The notes under the pieces are model-generated. The model was not told where the DNA came from, did not search any database, and saw only the letters and a list, made by a program, of their open reading frames with translations. Both the position numbers and the translations under genes were made by a program. A DNA stretch of 64,000 nucleotides. It comes from Gadus chalcogrammus (taxonomy: Eukaryota > Chordata > Actinopteri > Gadiformes > Gadidae). Below are positions 10,172 to 24,003 of the stretch, one piece after another; within the stretch, counting starts at the first letter, position 1, and each line of letters starts with the position of its first letter. Location of the stretch: the NCBI RefSeq assembly GCF_026213295.1, contig NC_079416.1, forward strand, positions 2,128,083 through 2,192,082. The letters are read 5' to 3'.

Positions 10172-12087
10172 GTATGAGTGAGGAAAAACAGTTACGGGCA
10201 AGGCAGTACCTCTGGAGATCTGCTAAACAAGTGATGAATAGGATAGCTGAAAGCACTGCCAGTGTTTGTGTCACAGAACACCATGTGGCTGATGCCAGCT
10301 TGTCCAGCAGTCCATCCGGTGTTCTTGCGCCTGTTGGTGACATGTCCAACTCCTTGGACTTGGATGAGTCATTTGAGGATCGTTCTGCTTTGGAGGATGA
10401 CCTCGATGACTGGATGGATGTTGATCCCTCTGATGATGAGGAGGAAGAGGTTTTAGGGGATGACCTGGAGGCGTCCGACCAGCGTCCGGCATCGCTCGCA
10501 TCTGACCTCGCTAGCTGGGCTTGCCACTTTCAGGTGAAACACAACGATGTTGATGAGCTTTTGAAAGTTTTGAGAGGTCACGGACACACTGACCTGCCTT
10601 CCACCACCAGGACACTCCTGAAGACACCCAGGGAGGTCAGGATCACTTCAAAGTCTGGTATGGAGTATGTCCATTTTCCTATCAAGGACAAATTGCAACA
10701 GACTCTATTGAGATACCCAGCAGACCAGGTCCCTGACTGTGTTGACCTTTCCTTCAACGTAGATGGGCTACCTCTGTTTAAGAGCTCAGGAAGAACAATG
10801 TGGCCCATCCTTTGTGCTGTCCATTTAAACCAGTGTCCGTCTTCCCTATCACCCTGACTTGGGAGTTTCGAAGCCACAGAATCTGGAATTCCTGGAAGAA
10901 CATGGTGATGGGATTGTCAACAACCTCCTGTCCAGTGGCCTGCAAACATAGGAACAAAACAATAAAATTCCACATTCTATGTTTTGTGTGCGATGCTCCT
11001 GCAAAGGCCTTTGTGAAGAATGTAAAACTTTGCACAGGCTATTATGGGTTTGACCGGTGTGTGCAGAGGGGTGAGTGGTATGAGAAGGTTACTTACCAAG
11101 ACAGAGGTGGTGGCTCGTAGTGACGACTCCTTCCGCCAACAGACACAGGGCGAGCATCATCATGGTAGCACCCCGCTTTTGGATTTACCCATAAACATGA
11201 TCAGTGCATTTCCCATCGATTACATGCACCAGGCATGCTTGGGTGTAATGAAGAGGCTTCTCTTCATGTGGTGCAGAGGAGTGAAGGGCCTGAAGATGTC
11301 GGCAACCAAATAGAGGAGGTCAGCAGCAGGCTCACCAACCTCCGTCCACACATCCCTTCCAGCTTCGCTCGCAAACCGAGAGATCTTAAAGAGCTTGAGA
11401 GATGGAAGGCAATGGAACATATGCAGTTTATGTTATATACAGGAAAGATTGTGCTGAAGGGGGTCCTTAAAGATGAATTTTTCAGCCACTTCATGACATT
11501 CAGTGCGGCAATGAACATACTTGTGAGTCCAGCATTGGTCGAGCAACACTGGAGATATGCTGCTGATCTCCTCCGATTCTTTGTTGAGAGAGGCCGAGAA
11601 CTTTATGGTAACCAGTTTCTGGTCTACAACGTGCCACTCAATGTTGCACATTGTGGAGGATGCCGTGACCTTTGGAGGATTGGACAATTGTAGCGCTTTT
11701 AAATTTGAAAATTGTCTCAAGAAAATAAAGAGGATGGTAAGGAGTGGAAGATGCCTCCTGTCACAAGTGGTGAAAAGGCTTGAGGAATGTGCTGGACAGC
11801 CAATGGAGCATGGTAGGCAGACGTCCAATTCTTCTTTTATTTTGAATCGCCGCGAATGCTGTGAGGTCATAGAGGAGAGGGATGGAAAGCCAGCTTTGCC
11901 GTGTATACCAGCACCCAGAACCACTTTTCAGTGTCCCTTGTGACTCCACATTAATCGGAGTAATGAAGTACAAGAACAATGACAACCGTTTTGAGATGGA
12001 TCCAAAAAGACAACCTGAAAAGAAAGGCCAGATCAAGATTCCTGTTGGGGAAAAAATCCTCTTCATGGCCATTCTTCATGACATTGC
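10172..12087 (+). pseudogene. Transposase-like protein, 5' coding part (multiple frameshifts)
   Basis: This resembles the transposon-derived 'transposase domain' proteins found in many copies in fish and cnidarian genomes. A splice acceptor (TTTCACAG) precedes ATG 10174. Conserved segments in order: an acidic N-terminal region; LLKTPREV and YVHFPIKD; VDGLPLFKSS (about 10759); FVCDAPAKAFVK (about 10985) followed by a GFDRCVQRG zinc-knuckle-like motif; EHHHG and DYMHQACLGVMKRLL (about 11220); SSFARKPRDLKELERWKAME; and HIVEDAVTFGGLDNCSAFKF (about 11650). These segments lie in at least seven successive frames, with shifts near 10850, 10880, 10950, 11100, 11290, 11660 and 11890. As read it cannot make protein. 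The superfamily (CACTA/TNP2-like or another DDE group) is not settled by eye. Confidence 0.65.
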
Positions 12088-12187
12088 AGTATGTTGTCAT
12101 TTCCTCAGTGTATTATCATTGCAATTTCTTATACAGACACAATAATTCTTTACTGTATTAAATTAACCTCTCTGTTCTTGATTACAG

Positions 12188-15100
12188 AATTTTTGGGGGA
12201 AAAGACTGTTGGCATAGTGGCCAGTAATTGGATTATGAAAGAGGGAGATGTAAGTACATGCGAAAAACCTTTATGTCAATCATGTCAAAAATTCTATGCA
12301 AGTTCTGCAAAACTATTTTGTTTTTCCATTTCAGAAGACATGCAGCTACTGGCCACTCCACAAGCCCACACAGAGGGCAAAGGACAAAGATTTGCCCGAT
12401 CCTAAAACCTGGCTAAAAAGGCCAATAAAAATATTTTCCTCAACAGGTGTGTTAATGGGCGACAAATTACAAGTGGTGATATGCAACACATTTAAAAGAG
12501 TGTAATTTCTAATTGTTTTGGCCCACCTGACTGTTTAGATGATTGGGATCAGGCCGTCAGGAGGAACAAGAGGGCGGAGACAAAGTCCTGTGTGGAGACA
12601 GGAAATGAGGACAAAGGGAGGCGCATCATCGTCAAACCCCGAAAATGTATTCACACCGGTATATCTGCACATCCTTGTGTACTGTATTAACTTAGTGTTA
12701 AAAGTGTAAGCAGCAATTCTAAACAATGTGTAAACATGTAACACTGTTATTTACGTTCGGCTAATATGATTCTGTTCAGGTGAAAAGAAAACAAAGAAAC
12801 AAAATGGAAAAAAGGCAGGACAAGGTCCACATTTCAGGACTTTCCTTCCTCCTCCACCCCAGATAGAATCCCCCATTCCACGGCGTAGCCCACTACAAAT
12901 ATCTTCATCTTCATCCCCTGTGACTGATGACGGTAAAGTTTTGATGGTTAAAAACAAATACAAATAATTGTATAGAAGTCAAGAAGACACTATGGTTCAA
13001 AACAAAAACACATAACCTAAATACTTATCTTGTTCTTTCTGTAGATTACTCCCCTCCTTCACCGGCAAGAGACGTTTTTACAGAAAATGATGGTAAAGTT
13101 ATGTATGGTAATGATGACGAATGATGATGACATAACAGTAATTCTATGAGCCAAGACAACAAAGAGTTTGAAACCAAAAAAATTACATTGAATTATTGTT
13201 TTGTACTTTCTGCAGAGGATTCGATCGCATCTTCATTTGAAACGCCATTGCCCATCTCTACTGGGGACGGTAAAGTGGCGGGTGGAGAGGGTGGTTAAAA
13301 CCAAACTAGTATCAATGGGACTTATCAACAGGTTATGACAGTCATCTGTCTATACTAAGTTTAACCCTACACATTATGCTTTATACACATTACTTGGGTG
13401 ACCGAAGAGAGAGAGAAGCCATCCCAATCTGGGCAAAGAATATCAACGATAATACATGTATTGAACTGTATTGCACTGTATGCAAATGACACCAACTTCT
13501 ACTAAATATACTCCTCTCATCTCAACATATTTTTTTTACAGCGACATTGGAGGTTCTGCTCCGAAAGCTCGAGACTGTTGAGCAGAATCAAAGAGAGGCT
13601 CTGATTCTGCTACGGGCAAATCGACGTGGGGACCCTGGGGAAGCTAGTGTCGAGTTACTGCAGGCACAAACTCAGGCCGACCTGCAGGAACTCGAGGAGC
13701 GCCTTAAAAATAGGGATTTCACCAAAAAAATGGTAAGTGTAGTAGTGTACGAATAATTGTGAAGTGGCTTTAGGCTATAATGTACACGTGCCACCAAGAG
13801 TGCCACATGGCCCTGCCATTAAGCTTTTTTCATCTTTAGTTCCCTGTTGTTAGCCAAGTAGTTAGAGATAAGCAGTCCATCTTCAAATACCTATTAATTT
13901 GGTTACTCCATGAAAAATAAAATCCAAATACTTGCCTTAACCATGGTTGTTTGATTTCCTTAGATTTCCCATCTGAGCCTAGTTGGGGGGTCCAATCCTG
14001 GGGAGTGTGTGAGGAGGGTGTTGCACTCTGTGGCCTCAAACTTTGTTTGGAGCAGCTACAGCCTTAGGGGAAAGAAGGGGAAGATGCCACTGCTTGGCAC
14101 AGCAGTGGGCAGTACCATCAAACGTAAGTCTAAATATGTGCAAACAAATCTATTCAGCTGTTTCAGCTATTTTTCTACACCTTTTAGCTGATGTGATCCG
14201 TTTCTTCCAAAGACACCTCATTTAGGGATGGGCATGATTAATCGACGATCGACTAATTTTGTCGATGACGTACATTTTTCATCGATAAAACTAATGCTAA
14301 AAAATATCTTCACATGGTGTGTCTTTTTACAATTACCATTCGTATTGTTGTTCAGCAGAGAAATACAGACGGACCAATTGCGAACTACTGCAACTGCTGA
14401 TGTCATCTCTCCAAGTTAAAAAGTAGCCTCACCCACCCCAAACTAATCGGAATAAGTGTATACATGTCGATTATAGCCGTCTACACCACCTATTCTATTC
14501 CACATGGAATTCTATTCCGATCAGAGAATTATATTTAGATTAGCCGCGTTTACATGGACACTTCTGATCCGATTCAATTTCTAATCGGAATATATCTATT
14601 CCTATCATGCAATCCGAATGTACTGTATATATGGCGGTTACAAAAGTGGTCAATTTAATCGAATGCCCATCCCTATCCTCACATTATCACTGACCTTGGT
14701 ACCGTGACAAGCTGGCTGCTTTTTTGTCTTTGTATTGTAGGATGTGTTGTTAATGGAATGCTTTCAGTGCATCACATCTATTTATTCATATATTGAGTGT
14801 ACTTTGTTTAACAGAAGCTCTTTATCTTTGGTATATTTTTTATGCATTACCTGCTGTTGTTGCTCAGGAGTTGAAGGGGACCAAAGACTTTCACCCTTGT
14901 GCTTTTGCTGAAATGCAACAGTACTGGATTTGAATTAAACCTGATAGGGAATTAAAATAGTGCAAGTCATTTTGACATCACACATCTGTACACATCATGC
15001 AGTTACAATTGACAGAGGCATGCAGCTGGTACAGATAGAGGCTAAGTGTAAAGACTGTTCAGACATATCTCCTGTTGCCTCACAACTATGTTATACAGTC

Positions 15101-15751
15101 CATGAGCCACAGGGGGTCTTCACTAACACTCGGACATCCCCACTCTGACATTTTAATACAATTTAAAGTTAATTAGCTGACAGTGGAGTTGTTGTACAAG
15201 TCCTCGTGGCTACGGCAGAACAACACCGGTGTTGTTCTATCCGTTACCAACCCCACTCTCACTCATGCTATATTGCATAATTGTCTGGATTCAGATGCAA
15301 GAAGTGCATAACTAATATACATGTGTATGAATTATACTGTCGTGTTTTGGTTTGCATCATTGCAGAAAAAATTGTATAAAAAAAATTATATCTTTATTGT
15401 CCTCACAGTTGATCAGTTTTCTTTCTATTATACAGACCAACATGTATTAGCTGTGTACTTCATCTGAATCCATACAATCCCATTCATTTTTAATGAATGA
15501 AATCACAAAGCAACAAGTTCCAACTTACTATCACACAAAAATATCCTCCAGAGATTAATAGATTTCAGGAAAAAACATTTTTGAGAATGTGCCCCCTGAG
15601 TGTTGGTGACATGCCTAACTTTTGATCACAAATTCAATCTAATTACAGAGGCGATCATGAATGGAAGCCGGGGCTGGAAGAGAAGGAGGTGGAGCTTCTG
15701 ATGGCAGAGGTCTTGAAACATGCCCCCTCAGCCCACTCCAAAAGTTTGAAG
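12188..15751 (+). CDS. 3' exons of the transposase-like gene: Pro-rich linker, coiled coil, DUF4806-like domain
   Basis: Exons that join in phase: 12188-12249 (EKTVGIVASNWIMKEGD), 12335-12446, 12539-12646, 12780-12932, 13045-13092, 13216-13269, 13542-13732, 13964-14123 and 15651-15751, with GT donors (GTAAGT, GTAAAG) and AG acceptors. The product runs from a Lys-rich, Pro/Ser-rich linker with two tiny Pro/Ser exons, through a helical segment (ELEERLKNRDFTKKM), to a C-terminal domain with LSLVGGSNPGECVRRVLHSV and HEWKPGLEEKEVELLMAEVL, resembling DUF4806. Proteins of this type follow the transposase-like region upstream. No stop occurs inside the joined exons, unlike the frameshifted 5' part. 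The final exon or stop beyond 15751 was not found. Function is unknown. Confidence 0.65.
14223..14675. mobile_element. hAT-like MITE in an intron
   Basis: A 453-bp noncoding element starts TAGGGATGGGC and ends GCCCATCCCTA, with ATCGA-rich inner termini. It sits in the intron between the last two DUF4806 exons. The flanks share CCTCA (left ACCTCATT, right TCCTCACA), compatible with a decayed 8-bp target duplication of the hAT type. It contains several copies of an AATCGGAAT-like motif. Confidence 0.65.
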
Positions 15752-16083
15752 GTGAGTTTAAACGAGAGAGGCATATGCAATCGATATCCCTCCAGATAAA
15801 TTATGCGAACATGCTGACTATTAGGGAACAATTATCATATTTTTGTACACCACCACAAAATGATATGCAGATCCATGTCCTACTCTTTAAGCTTGTTTAC
15901 AAGACGTGGTTACAACTCTTCAAGCGAAACAAGGCTAACCTTTGAGGCGGCTCGACACCAACTCTGGGCGAAACACCTTTCTGCAACAAACTAGAACTTG
16001 TTGCAGAGAAAACACAATAGCACCACCGTTTCCATACCAACACTGCTCGTTTTAACTAGTAGTTAGCCAGTCAACCAATGAAG

Positions 16084-16141
<58 letters not shown>

Positions 16142-16537
16142 TATCAGAAAGCTATGCATCGTTAGAGAATATTTTTTGTATACTCACATACCTCCCGCAG
16201 AAGTTGCAGACTGCAGCTTGCTGAGCAGGTTCTCCAATACACAAAAGCACGTGAATAGGGGATGGCGGCCGGACACCTTATAGAGCAGAGATAACACGTT
16301 CACTAACAAATCTCCGTTGCAATACAAGGTTCGCTCAACAACTAAATCCCGAACAGATCTACCGGCAACTAAATATTCTAGAGCTTTTTGACGAACACGT
16401 TAGTGATGTGTCGGTCGCGAACGATCCGGCTCAAAGAGCCGGCTCTTTGACGTGAACGATTGGAACCGGCTCTACGATGGGAGCCGTTTTAAGATCCTAT
16501 TTGGGAGCCAGATAGTCCTTGCAACGTTAGGACTATC
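15752..16537. other. Noncoding, with (TA)n tract and hAT-type end fragment
   Basis: A TA dinucleotide run occupies about 16085-16144. A fragment at about 16402-16500 begins GTGATGTGTCGGTCGCGAACG and carries AAAGAGCCGGCTCTTT, resembling the end of a common fish hAT element; no matching second end is seen. Positions 16510-16538 form a 10-bp hairpin. No gene is visible. Confidence 0.5.
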
Positions 16538-16744
16538 TGTAGCGTCATTTAGATATATATATTAGTAAATGCAATTACAACTCTGGGTTTCTGTGGCCCA
16601 TTTGATAGAGACGCTTGACCTATAGGCAGGAGGTTGTCGGATCGAATCCATTTATTACCATATTTCTGCTTTTGTCAGATGGTCACGTTTTATGATCGCA
16701 ATGCTTTTTCGTCGGCAAGCCAGACCTCCTGTGTTATAAGTTCC
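16538..16744 (+). repeat. Left arm of a 5.75 kb inverted-repeat pair, tRNA-like core
   Basis: About 205 bp is the reverse complement of 22085-22288. It holds a tRNA-derived core: an A-box-like TGGCCCATTTGATAGAG near 16596 and a B-box-like GGATCGAATCC near 16638. This suggests a tRNA-derived SINE (or a MITE that captured one). I do not call a functional tRNA, because the A box is degenerate and no cloverleaf with acceptor pairing is apparent. Confidence 0.65.
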
Positions 16745-18426
<1,682 letters not shown>

Positions 18427-19022
18427 GCTGTCATGCCAAATTTGTACCGGCTGCCAAATTTGTACCGGGCGCGTCATCCATACGTAATCCATTCCAAACC
18501 TGCATGGCAGCAGATGATCGCGTCGTCCGTTGCCGGGCAGGTTTCAAAAAACATTCGCGCTCATGTTGCCAAAGACTAAATAACATAATACAGTTAACGG
18601 ATCGCTAGATAATGTAATGTTTTGTTGGGTTCCTTAATAAACACAGGATGTATCTTGGAACAGACATCAACATGCAGCGTGCCAATCCAACTGCGCATGC
18701 TCCGTGTGACGGTCTAATAACTGATGTTGATATCATTACAGATAACACTTGTTTTTACTTTATATTTGTGTTGTATTTAATTGTTTAATCAAATTTAGCA
18801 AGTAAACTGAGTGTTTAAAGCAGGTCAAGGACGAAATAGCACAATACAGATAACGGATCGCTAGATAGAAGGTTCGCGAATGTTCACGTCATTCGACGCG
18901 ATCGTCCGTTGCCAGGCAACGGACGAAGCGATCATCTGTTGCCAGGCAGATTTGGAGTGGATTACGTATGGATGACGCGCCCGGTACAAATTTGGCAGCC
19001 GGTACAAATTTGGCATGACAGC
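18427..19022. mobile_element. Inverted-repeat MITE, about 596 bp
   Basis: Its ends are about 65-bp inverted repeats (18427-18495 and 18955-19022), each containing two tandem copies of a GCCAAATTTGTACCGG motif. Inside, AACGGATCGCTAGATA occurs twice in the same orientation (near 18596 and 18852). No coding capacity and no convincing target duplication were found, so the superfamily is open. Confidence 0.65.
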
Positions 19023-19135
19023 TCCAGCCCTACAGGAAATTACTCAGCAAGTGCTCCATCTCGTTGCACCTGCACCCAGCGGCTCGCTTGCAAGATTTTG
19101 GCCTGAAGTTATTCCCAGACCTACACCGTAGCCAT

Positions 19136-20640
19136 CCAACCTGCATATCTGAGAATCAGGCCTCTCTTTAATAATGACAAAAATGTATGAGAGAAATACA
19201 CATTAACTTTTGTCTCATAAGCGGCGTGGTGCCGGCTCCTTTTGACCTTTTGACCCCAGACTTCTGGGGGAATAGCTGAATCAATTCATTAGTCAATCAG
19301 AAGCATGTAAATATCTTCCCGGTGGCGTAAGAGAGCGAACAAGGTGTCCTCCAACATCTACGCTTCCAGGCGATTGCAACGGTGCCACACATGAGCATAT
19401 TCGAACATTTTTAATGGTAGTAATTAGCTGTCGAAATTGGAGGCCTTAATCAATAATGAGCAGCTATTGATTTGCTTCCCGATAGAAATTTGTGACAAAT
19501 GACATGTTATTTAGCATCTACACGTTGAGCTGAGTCCAATGACACCAAGCATGACACTCTAGAAAATGGTAACATGTATTTTACATGGTACACCTAGGTC
19601 TAGGACATGATCTCGGTGTAGCAAGAGGGCGAGCTTGATCTCATTGGACTCAGCTTAACGTGTAGATGCTAAATAACATGTAATTTGTCAGAAATCTCCA
19701 TCGGGAAGCAAATCTATAGCTGGTCATTATTGATAAAGGCCTCCAAAATCGACAGCTAATTACTACCCCGAAACATATTCAAATATGATCATGTGTGGCA
19801 CTGTTGCAATCGCCTCGAAACGTAGATGTCAAAGGACACCTTGTTTGCCCCGTTACGCAACCGGGAAGATATTTTCATACTTCTAATGGATTGATTCATA
19901 TTTTAAGGTTCTCGGAGTGAGACTTTAAGCGGCTGCAGCAGAAGTGTTGAGACGAAAGATGATATCAAGACATTTATAGAATATTCCCATTCACATTATG
20001 ATTCTTCGTCATAACATCCGACCAAACATCCTTTACAGTCACCGAGCAAGGATTATAAAAGTCCAGGCCCCCCCTTCCTGCACTCGGGGTCCGACCGGGC
20101 CAAGTTTCGGTGCGGGGGTCCCAGTTAGGCCTTAGAATAAGGTATTCAAATTTCAGGGCTATCTCAAAAACTGTTTTTCCACCACATTCTGAACCATTAG
20201 GTCTTGCAGGTAACACTTCTGAGGGGCTTAGTCCAAATGACAGTCCATTTGGGAAAACTTTTTTTCTCTAAGGGCTAGAACTCCAAATCTCGGATATGTC
20301 GTTCTTGGGGCCCCGGGAAATGTATGTAAACATTTTAGCATCCCTAGCTATCTCGAAAAGGCCGGAAAAGGGGCATGACCTCCAACAGTACAGTAAATGT
20401 ACATAAGACAGAGGTTAGTTTCTAGTCCCCATTTTTTGTGGGATGGAGGTGTACATTTGTGGCTTAAGGTGTGTAGACACAGCTGGCCTGTGGCCACGTT
20501 TTTGAAGTCTGGGGTCAAAAGGTCAAAAGGAGCCGGCACCACGCCGCTTATGAGATAACAAAAAGTTAATGTGTATTTCTCCAATAACTTTTTGTCATTA
20601 TTAAAGAGAAGCCTGATTCTCGGAACTTGTAGCAGGTTGG
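19136..20640. mobile_element. Nested foldback element with an interrupted right arm
   Basis: The outer arms 19136-19267 and 20508-20640 are inverted copies. Inside them, 19277-19545 and 19640-19898 form a second inverted pair around a central loop of about 95 bp. The right arm is split by an unpaired block of about 610 bp (19899-20507) with no counterpart on the left, which suggests a later insertion or replacement. No protein is encoded. Confidence 0.65.
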
Positions 20641-21165
20641 CAGAGATGGACCTGAGGAATCGGGAGGGGGCGTGGTGATGGAGGAGGTCGGCAAGGTAGG
20701 GGGGGGCTAGGCTGTTGAGGGCCTTGTAGGTGATGAGTAAGTTTTTGTAGTTGATTCTGTGTTTAATTGGAAGCCAATGGAGTTCACGGAGGACAGGTGT
20801 GATGTGTTATCTGGAGCGGGTACCAGTGAGGAGGCGTGCAGCTGAGTTCTAGACATATTGAAGTTTTTTGAGGACTTTGTTGGTGGTGCCGTAGAGAAGA
20901 CCATTACAGTAGTCAAGCCTGGATGAAATGAAAGCGTGGATGAGTGTCGCAGCAGCGGTAGTTGACAGGTTGGGGCGGAGGCGGGCGATGTTTCGGAGGT
21001 GGAAAAAGGCAGTTTTGGTAATATGGTTAACATGGGGGAGGAAGGAGAGAGTGGGGTCCAGGATAACTCCAAGGTTACGGATTTTGGTGGAGGGAGTGAT
21101 GGTGGAGCCGTCAATGTTAAGGGTGAAGTTCAGAGTGGATTGAGTGAGGGTGTCATGCTGCTGGC
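20641..21165 (-). pseudogene. LINE reverse transcriptase 3' fragment (L2/CR1-like)
   Basis: Read on the - strand, one frame gives the conserved C-terminal end of a LINE reverse transcriptase: NLGVILDPTLSF, HVNHITKTAFFHLRNIARLR, LIHAFISSRLDYCNGLLYGT, NSAARLLTGT, HITPVLRELHWLPIKHRI and LLITYKALNSLAPPYLADLL. Two in-frame stops interrupt it (near 20845 and 20815). It lacks the catalytic palm and the endonuclease, so it is a truncated dead copy. It directly abuts the foldback element at 20640. Confidence 0.8.
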
Positions 21166-22084
21166 CTTGCCCCTCCTCATGCTGCTGGTCTTTCCAACTA
21201 GAACATAAAAAAATAAATCTCTACCTAAATCTCTACCTGAACCAGTTTTCAAAGTGAATATCAGCTTGGAAACATAACATAGTAGGCCTATACCAAAACC
21301 TCTATCAATCAGTACCCCTATCTATGGGAATGAGTCACACCAAGTTTAAAGCTTGTAGGGAGAGAGTGCAATGTGGCAGAAGTTAAAGTAATGTGCTTTA
21401 ATTTAGAACTCTAGATGGTGGTCTATGGTGCTATTTCACTTCATTAATGTACCGAGTTTTAACACAAATCATATTTAATTGACATATCACTATAGTTAAT
21501 AATTAAATCTTAATATAAATGCTTTCTAACTTCTTAGGGGTTAGGGGCTAACGAGTCAGTTGTAACAGCAATGTAGTAGTCGTATGGCAAAGGTAGGTTT
21601 TTCCCTATCCAAGCAGTGGCACGCCAACCAGCAAACATTTCCTCGACCTGCGTCGAGGTGTATAAGTCAAGTAGATGTCGAGTCACAACCTGACTTTATT
21701 TCGAGCATTTGACGACATGAAAACATAATTTTGGAATTGGAGTGTTGAAACTGAATAGACACTGCCAGCAAGCATTTCTGCATTTAACAAGTCTAATATA
21801 CGCCGGGTCACAACGTTACTTATTACAACCATTTGTCGGCATGAAAACATATAGGCCTAGGGAAATGGTGATTTAGAGGACAGCTTGTTTGACACTTTTG
21901 TAACTGTGGCTCCCTCTCACTCCTTTCCACTGTGTATTTATATCGATTGAACGAGAGGATGTAACGATAACTCCACGAAAATAAAGGCTCGATGGCTATA
22001 ATAATTTAAATATAATTAACTTATAAAGCGTGTTACAAGACACCAAGATGATCTGGCTGGCTGACTAAAAAGGCACTGTCTTTG
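21166..22084. other. Noncoding stretch
   Basis: Two related halves are visible at about 21627-21720 and 21770-21850. Each has CCAGCAAGCATTT- or CCAGCAAACATTT-like starts, then GTCGAGTCACAAC or GCCGGGTCACAAC, then a CATTTG.CG.CATGAAAACATA block, so this looks like an old tandem duplication. No gene is recognised. Confidence 0.4.
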
Positions 22085-22288
22085 GAACTTATAACACAGG
22101 AGGTCTGGCTTGCCGACGGAAAAGCATTGCGATCATAAAAGCGTGACCATCTGACAAAAGCAGAATGGTAATAAATGGATTCGATCCAACAACCTCCTGC
22201 CTACAGGTCAAGCGTCTCTATCAAATGGGCCACAGGAACCCAGAGTTGCAATTGCATTTACTAATATATATATCTAAATGACGCTACA
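22085..22288 (-). repeat. Right arm of the 5.75 kb inverted-repeat pair
   Basis: This is the reverse complement of 16538-16744, including the tRNA-like A- and B-box stretch. The outer boundary is at CGCTACA (22288). It may be the second terminal repeat of one element now filled with insertions, or an independent SINE copy in opposite orientation. Confidence 0.65.
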
Positions 22289-23335
22289 ACTAACGCCAAA
22301 TGAGAGGAGAAATTCTCAAAGCAGATCTGTGCTGAACTGATTTGGTCTGCTTGTCTTGGTCAGCGATTGGGCGCAAACACTTCAAATGCATTGGCTGAGA
22401 GAAAAGAAGGGCGGAGATTATTAGCATACTAGAGGAACGCCGTATTTTACGCGCGTTTTGATGTTCAAAACGCGCGTATTTTACGCGCGCTCTTGAAAGG
22501 CTTAATTGCGGCGTAAAAAGCGGCGCTTTTTTGCGCATGACGGCGTAAAATACGCTGTTTTTCTACATTTTACGGCGTATTTTACGGCGTAATGAAGGTG
22601 ATACGCGTCTAAATGATGCCGCTTTCTGGCGGGGATGGCTTGCCATATACTGTCGTAAAACCCGGAAGTGTTCTTGATGCGTGCTCGATCTCGCCGTTTC
22701 ACCGAGCATGCATCGGAGGTGGCTCGTGTGTGCTTGCAACCGCTATAAATCCCAGGATGCATTTCGCACTCGCAGCAGTACGATGGCGGACAATATGGAG
22801 AAGACGCACAACTGTAGCTTAAGTTACTCTTAACTTATACATATATTTATATAATATATAATGTAATAATAATATAAGATAATATATAAATATATATATA
22901 TATAAAGTCGTGTGTGTATAGCTTATACACATGAAAGGACACGCATATCTTTTCAATTTTTATTCATTCAGAATATTTACATACTATTTGAAAATGAAAG
23001 AGGCTGGGATTTTGTTTTATATCATTTGTTTATATTGTTCAGTAGTATATGCCTAAATGAGGCCGTAGCGCAGTTAACGGACGAGCAGAGGTGGTGACGT
23101 CATCGAGTCCGCTGCTGTTCCAATCGCAGGTGCGTACTCGCAAGTCTGTGCTTGAAGTACAGACTTGCCAAGTACGTGCTTCCAAGTCATCGAGTCCGTA
23201 GTACGCGTGCTAGGAATTGAGAAACGGCCTATGGCTCTGGTTATATCCATCACTCTGGGCGGGGCTACCCAGTCTATGCTTCCAAAATAAGCTGGGAGAT
23301 TTCGCCACTTGCAATTCGGAAGGCTGTGTCCGAGG
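22289..23335. other. Noncoding, with CG-rich palindromic cluster at 22441-22600
   Basis: At 22449-22477 a 13-bp stem (ACGCGCGTTTTGA) closes a 3-nt loop. CGTATTTTACGCGCG occurs at 22441 and 22475, and several GGCGTAAAA/TTTTACGGCG units follow to 22600. An AT-rich run lies at 22840-22905. No gene is recognised. Confidence 0.5.
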
Positions 23336-23739
23336 CATCTGTATGGAAGTAAATCTGTGCCATCGGGTTTTGAAAATAAAAACACATTGAATTATAAGCA
23401 TTGAATATTTATGCATTGAAATAACCTATCTGAATTTTTTGCCTCTGAATTTAACTCTTTACATTTTCAATATATCATGATTCATGTTCACCTTTATTTT
23501 TCAATGTTAAAAAATTCAACGTTAAAAAATTCAACGTTAAAATATTCAACTCAAATATTTTCAGCGTCCAAAAATTCAGTCCGCCAAAGTCACCATCAAA
23601 ATTCAGTGTACGAAATTCAGTGTTAACATCCGGGGACCCAAGAAAGAGCAATCGATCCTAGATGCTAGATCGCTGTCAAACGAGTGTGCGCGTCGTTGGA
23701 TACCTGACTCTCACGCGGGAAGGCAAAACAGATTTAGCC

Positions 23740-23775
23740 ATGTCCAATGGCAACAGCAGCAGTAATAGTGCTTCG
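23740..23775 (+). CDS. Putative first exon of an IS3EU-like transposase
   Basis: ATG at 23740 is followed by a short Asn/Ser-rich stretch (MSNGNSSSNSAS) ending exactly at a GTGAGT donor, just inside the left terminal repeat. The position fits a 5' exon of the transposase on the + strand. The evidence is only a start codon, a donor and the location. Confidence 0.35.
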
Positions 23776-24003
23776 GTGAGTACATTTTATATATATGCCA
23801 TTCGTATGGGTTGTTTCTGTAAGATTCAGCAATGGACCATACTAACGGACACTTGTACATAAGAAGGACATCGAATTGAAAAATAGGGGTAGTTCGGAAT
23901 TTTGGACATAGGGCCTGATTCCCAAGTTAGCCTTGGTGTTCTTTATCATTGGAGACTAGGCTAACTAGGCTAGCCACAAGTCAACGGGCATATTTTGATG
24001 CTG

